NCBI GenBank assembly: GCA_021160705.1
Contig: JAGHBZ010000312.1
Location: 1-9,887 of the forward strand
Source: Candidatus Sumerlaeota bacterium
Lineage (GTDB): Bacteria; Sumerlaeota; Sumerlaeia; MWCT01; JAGHBZ01
Length of the DNA: 9,887 nucleotides
Direction: 5' to 3'
The notes below the pieces were generated by a model. It was given only the letters and a program-made list of their open reading frames with translations. It made no database searches and was not told where the DNA came from. Below are positions 7,640 to 9,887 of this stretch, piece after piece. The first letter of the stretch is position 1. Each line of letters starts with the position of its first letter. The position numbers and the translations under genes are program-made.

Positions 7640-8491
7640 ATGAACAAGAGGAAGAAGAAAATTCGCCCTGTGCATATTAAGAATGCCATTCATCAGCTGG
7701 CAATCTGGACTATAGCTGTTCTACTCCTTATACCATTTGCCTGGATGGTCTCAAGCTCCTTGAAATCACCCGACCAGGTCTTTTCCGCACATATGAACTG
7801 GATTCCTCGTCCAATTCATTGGGAAAATTATATTAAGGCGTTCCAAACAATGCCTGTTCTTCTTTATACGCGCAATACAATTCTCATTACTTTGCTTTGT
7901 ATAATTGGCTATCTTACATCTGGCTCCTTAGTTGCGTATGCTTTCTCACAGCTTCGTTGGGCAGGGCGGAATGTCTGGTTTTTTATAATGCTTTCCACAA
8001 TGATGCTACCGCCACAGGTCACGATTATACCTCTATATGTTATCTTTCGGAATTTACACTGGATTAACACTATCAAACCCTTGGTGGTACCTGCTTATTT
8101 GACGGGCTGGCCATTTTTTATTTTTCTTATGCGTCAGTATTTCCTGACCATCCCTTATGAGCTCACTGAGGCTGCAAAAGTAGATGGCGCCGGGCATTTC
8201 AAGATTTACGCTCAGATTATTCTTCCATTGGCAAAACCTATACTGGCAGTGGTTGCGATTTTTGCTTTTCTCCTGCACTGGAATGATTTCTTTGGTCCGC
8301 TTATTTATCTCGTTGATGACGCAAAGTTCACTCTTGCCCTGGGTCTTATGACATTTGCCAGTAAACATCAGCAAGAGTGGAGCATTCTTATGGCGGTCAG
8401 TATCATTATGCTGTTACCCACATTAATTGTCTTCTTTTACTGTCAGCGGTATTTTGTTGAAAGCATTACTCTTACCGGGACAAAAGGATGA
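7640..8491 (+). CDS. Sugar ABC transporter permease, MalG/UgpE type
   Basis: From the ATG at 7640 the protein has 283 residues; a start at 7619 would add seven. A basic N-terminus (NKRKKK) precedes a first membrane span at about 20-40. Other spans lie near 78-104, 112-135, 150-170, 198-216 and 247-268. The EAA loop is YELTEAAKVDGAGHFKIYAQ (173-192), and the PLAKPILAVVAIFAFLLHWN region (196-215) and the GTKG end are usual for the second permease of CUT1 importers. It pairs with the MalF-type permease to form the channel. The start codon lies one base after the upstream stop, and the gene ends with an ATGA overlap onto the next gene, so translation is probably coupled on both sides. The substrate is unknown. 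Confidence 0.93.
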   Translation: MNKRKKKIRPVHIKNAIHQLAIWTIAVLLLIPFAWMVSSSLKSPDQVFSAHMNWIPRPIHWENYIKAFQTMPVLLYTRNTILITLLCIIGYLTSGSLVAYAFSQLRWAGRNVWFFIMLSTMMLPPQVTIIPLYVIFRNLHWINTIKPLVVPAYLTGWPFFIFLMRQYFLTIPYELTEAAKVDGAGHFKIYAQIILPLAKPILAVVAIFAFLLHWNDFFGPLIYLVDDAKFTLALGLMTFASKHQQEWSILMAVSIIMLLPTLIVFFYCQRYFVESITLTGTKG

Positions 8492-9887
8492 GCAGGAACA
8501 AATTAGCACAGAGGATTCCAATTTGTCTTTTAATACTTATCTCACTTTGCGGGATTACTCGGGCATCCCAGATAACCTCAGATGTCATCACTGCTAAGGC
8601 TTCAAGTGAGTTCTACCCCCCGCTTACCGCCGCCTCACTCACTATAGATGGGTCTGGACTTACCGGAGACCTTCATGACAATCATCCTCTGGGGCATACT
8701 ATGTGGTTATCCGCCATTGGAGGCGGAGGGAATAGCTCCAATAATCCCGCTGGTATTGAAGGACCTGCGTGGCTACTTTATAAGTTTAAAAAGCCCTATA
8801 AACTGGAGAAGATGTGGGTCTGGAACCACAACCAGCAGTATCTAACCGACCGCGGATTACGCCACGTGGCTATTCATTACTCTCTGGATGGAAATGAGTG
8901 GTCTCTGTTGACTTACGCTGAATTTACACGTGCTCCCGGTACGAATAACTGTCCCCATACGGATGAAATTGATTTTGGTGGCGTTAAAGCCAGATATGTA
9001 TTAATTACTGCGGGTGAGGTAGACGGCAATTACGGCTCAGACTATTACGGTCTCAGTGAAGTTCGTTTTTATGGCGAGGAGACCACGTGTATACCGCCTG
9101 ATTATCCTGTACAACTGGTCTCGGTTGAGGTAGACCCGGTATATGGTGATATGTTTCTTCCTCGTGTAGTGGGGTGGCTTGGCTCAGACGTTGCACATTC
9201 CATCCCACTTTCACCTGATAAGAACCTCTGGCTCTTCGGAGATACTTTAATTGGTACCATTCAAAACTCCAGACGAAATCTTGATGCTTTCATCAATAAT
9301 AGTATCGCAATTCAAGACCTCAGTTCTTCTCCACCTGTAAATGTTGAATTTTTCTGGGGTGCGTCCAATACATCGTTCTTTCCTCACCAGCCGGATACAC
9401 CAGGCAACTTTTACTGGCCAACAATGGGAACAATGATTGATGGAGAACTATTCATTTTCTGCTACTCAGTGACTTCAGGTCTAAACCTGGACAACGCTGT
9501 GTTAATCAGAATCCCTAACCCTCTTGCCCCACCTGCGGATTGGATTCAGAACGCATTTGACCTGGGGATTGACAATAGGGTTATGGGCTTTCATTCTGCT
9601 GTTATTGTGGAAGGCTCTTATTTATATATGATGGGATATGATGGCAAAGGTAATATGGTACTGGCAAGAGCTGCTATCGCTGACCTACTCGCTGGAGGAT
9701 TAAGTGAAACCTTTGAATACTGGGTAGAAGGACCAAACGGACCAGAATGGAGCGATACCCCTACCAACCTTGTTCCCCTTTTCTCACCGAGTAATACTGA
9801 GACAGATATTCATTATGAGCCTGCCTGGGACCGTTATTTTGTGACAACGTATAATCCGTTTACTCCTACGATTTATCTTACTACCGC
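8488..9887 (+). CDS. Secreted discoidin-domain (F5/8 type C) protein with beta-propeller, DUF4185-like glycosidase region (3' truncated by window)
   Basis: A reading frame opens at the ATG at 8488, overlapping the permease stop as ATGA, and runs without a stop to the window end (466 codons visible). A signal peptide is clear: basic start, hydrophobic core PICLLILISL at 11-20, likely cleavage after about residue 26. Residues about 32-197 form a discoidin or CBM32-like domain: SLTIDGSGL (50-58), WLLYKFKKPYKLEKMWVWNH (95-114), GLRHVAIHYSLDGNEWSLL (123-141), LSEVRFYG (189-196). Residues from about 205 look like a beta-propeller, with NLWLFGDTLIG (246-256), then NNSIAIQD, TMIDGELFIFCYS and IHYEPAWDRYFVTTYNPF (441-458). 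The LWLFGDT signature resembles DUF4185-type proteins; part of that group is known as endo-D-arabinanases (GH183). GH43-like or other five-bladed propellers are alternatives. GGGA at 8477-8480 may be the ribosome site. The role is probably binding and cleaving the glycan outside the cell. Substrate and C-terminal content are not visible. Confidence 0.82.
   Translation, partial: MSRNKLAQRIPICLLILISLCGITRASQITSDVITAKASSEFYPPLTAASLTIDGSGLTGDLHDNHPLGHTMWLSAIGGGGNSSNNPAGIEGPAWLLYKFKKPYKLEKMWVWNHNQQYLTDRGLRHVAIHYSLDGNEWSLLTYAEFTRAPGTNNCPHTDEIDFGGVKARYVLITAGEVDGNYGSDYYGLSEVRFYGEETTCIPPDYPVQLVSVEVDPVYGDMFLPRVVGWLGSDVAHSIPLSPDKNLWLFGDTLIGTIQNSRRNLDAFINNSIAIQDLSSSPPVNVEFFWGASNTSFFPHQPDTPGNFYWPTMGTMIDGELFIFCYSVTSGLNLDNAVLIRIPNPLAPPADWIQNAFDLGIDNRVMGFHSAVIVEGSYLYMMGYDGKGNMVLARAAIADLLAGGLSETFEYWVEGPNGPEWSDTPTNLVPLFSPSNTETDIHYEPAWDRYFVTTYNPFTPTIYLTT

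Noticed and set aside
8648..8845. Small + strand open frame of 65 codons near the right end
   Set aside because: It is out of frame within the discoidin domain of the real gene that starts at 8488. It appears only because the true frame has no stop in the window.

Overview
This 9.9 kb window is a one-strand bacterial carbohydrate-use locus. All seven supported genes are on the + strand, with short gaps (the longest is 155 bases), so coding density is high. No RNA gene, insertion sequence, CRISPR array or long repeat was seen. The organism cannot be named from the sequence. Secreted glycan-active enzymes, an ABC-type sugar importer whose binding protein has a plain N-terminal anchor instead of a lipobox, and a GntR/LacI-type chimeric regulator together recall uncultured polysaccharide degraders of the Planctomycetes-Verrucomicrobia-Lentisphaerae type or similar candidate phyla. 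That placement is inference only.

Layout: (1) 1-1079 is the C-terminal part of a sialate O-acetylesterase-like SGNH esterase carrying an extra C-terminal beta-rich domain. (2) 1120-3927 is a secreted GH38 alpha-mannosidase-family protein. (3) 3928-4082 is a regulatory gap with a sigma70-like promoter and a perfect 7-bp inverted repeat just past the expected transcription start. (4) 4083-5228 is a GntR-headed, LacI-bodied sugar-responsive repressor. (5) 5308-6699, 6715-7638 and 7640-8491 are the solute-binding protein and two permeases of a sugar ABC importer; the ATPase is not in the window. (6) 8488-9887 is a gene left open by the window edge. It encodes a secreted protein with a discoidin (F5/8 type C, CBM32-like) domain followed by a beta-propeller-like region resembling DUF4185-type glycosidases.

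Working model: extracytoplasmic enzymes (the deacylating esterase, the mannosidase and the discoidin/propeller protein) trim a decorated, probably mannose-containing glycan. The importer takes up the released oligosaccharide, and the GntR/LacI protein senses it and controls its own promoter and probably the importer operon downstream. The families are recognised from motifs. The substrate and the shared regulation are inferred. I see no clear new class of system here. The points most worth checking are the exported GH38 enzyme with a variant active-site motif, the extra domain on the esterase, the discoidin/propeller protein cut by the window edge, and the self-contained operator.
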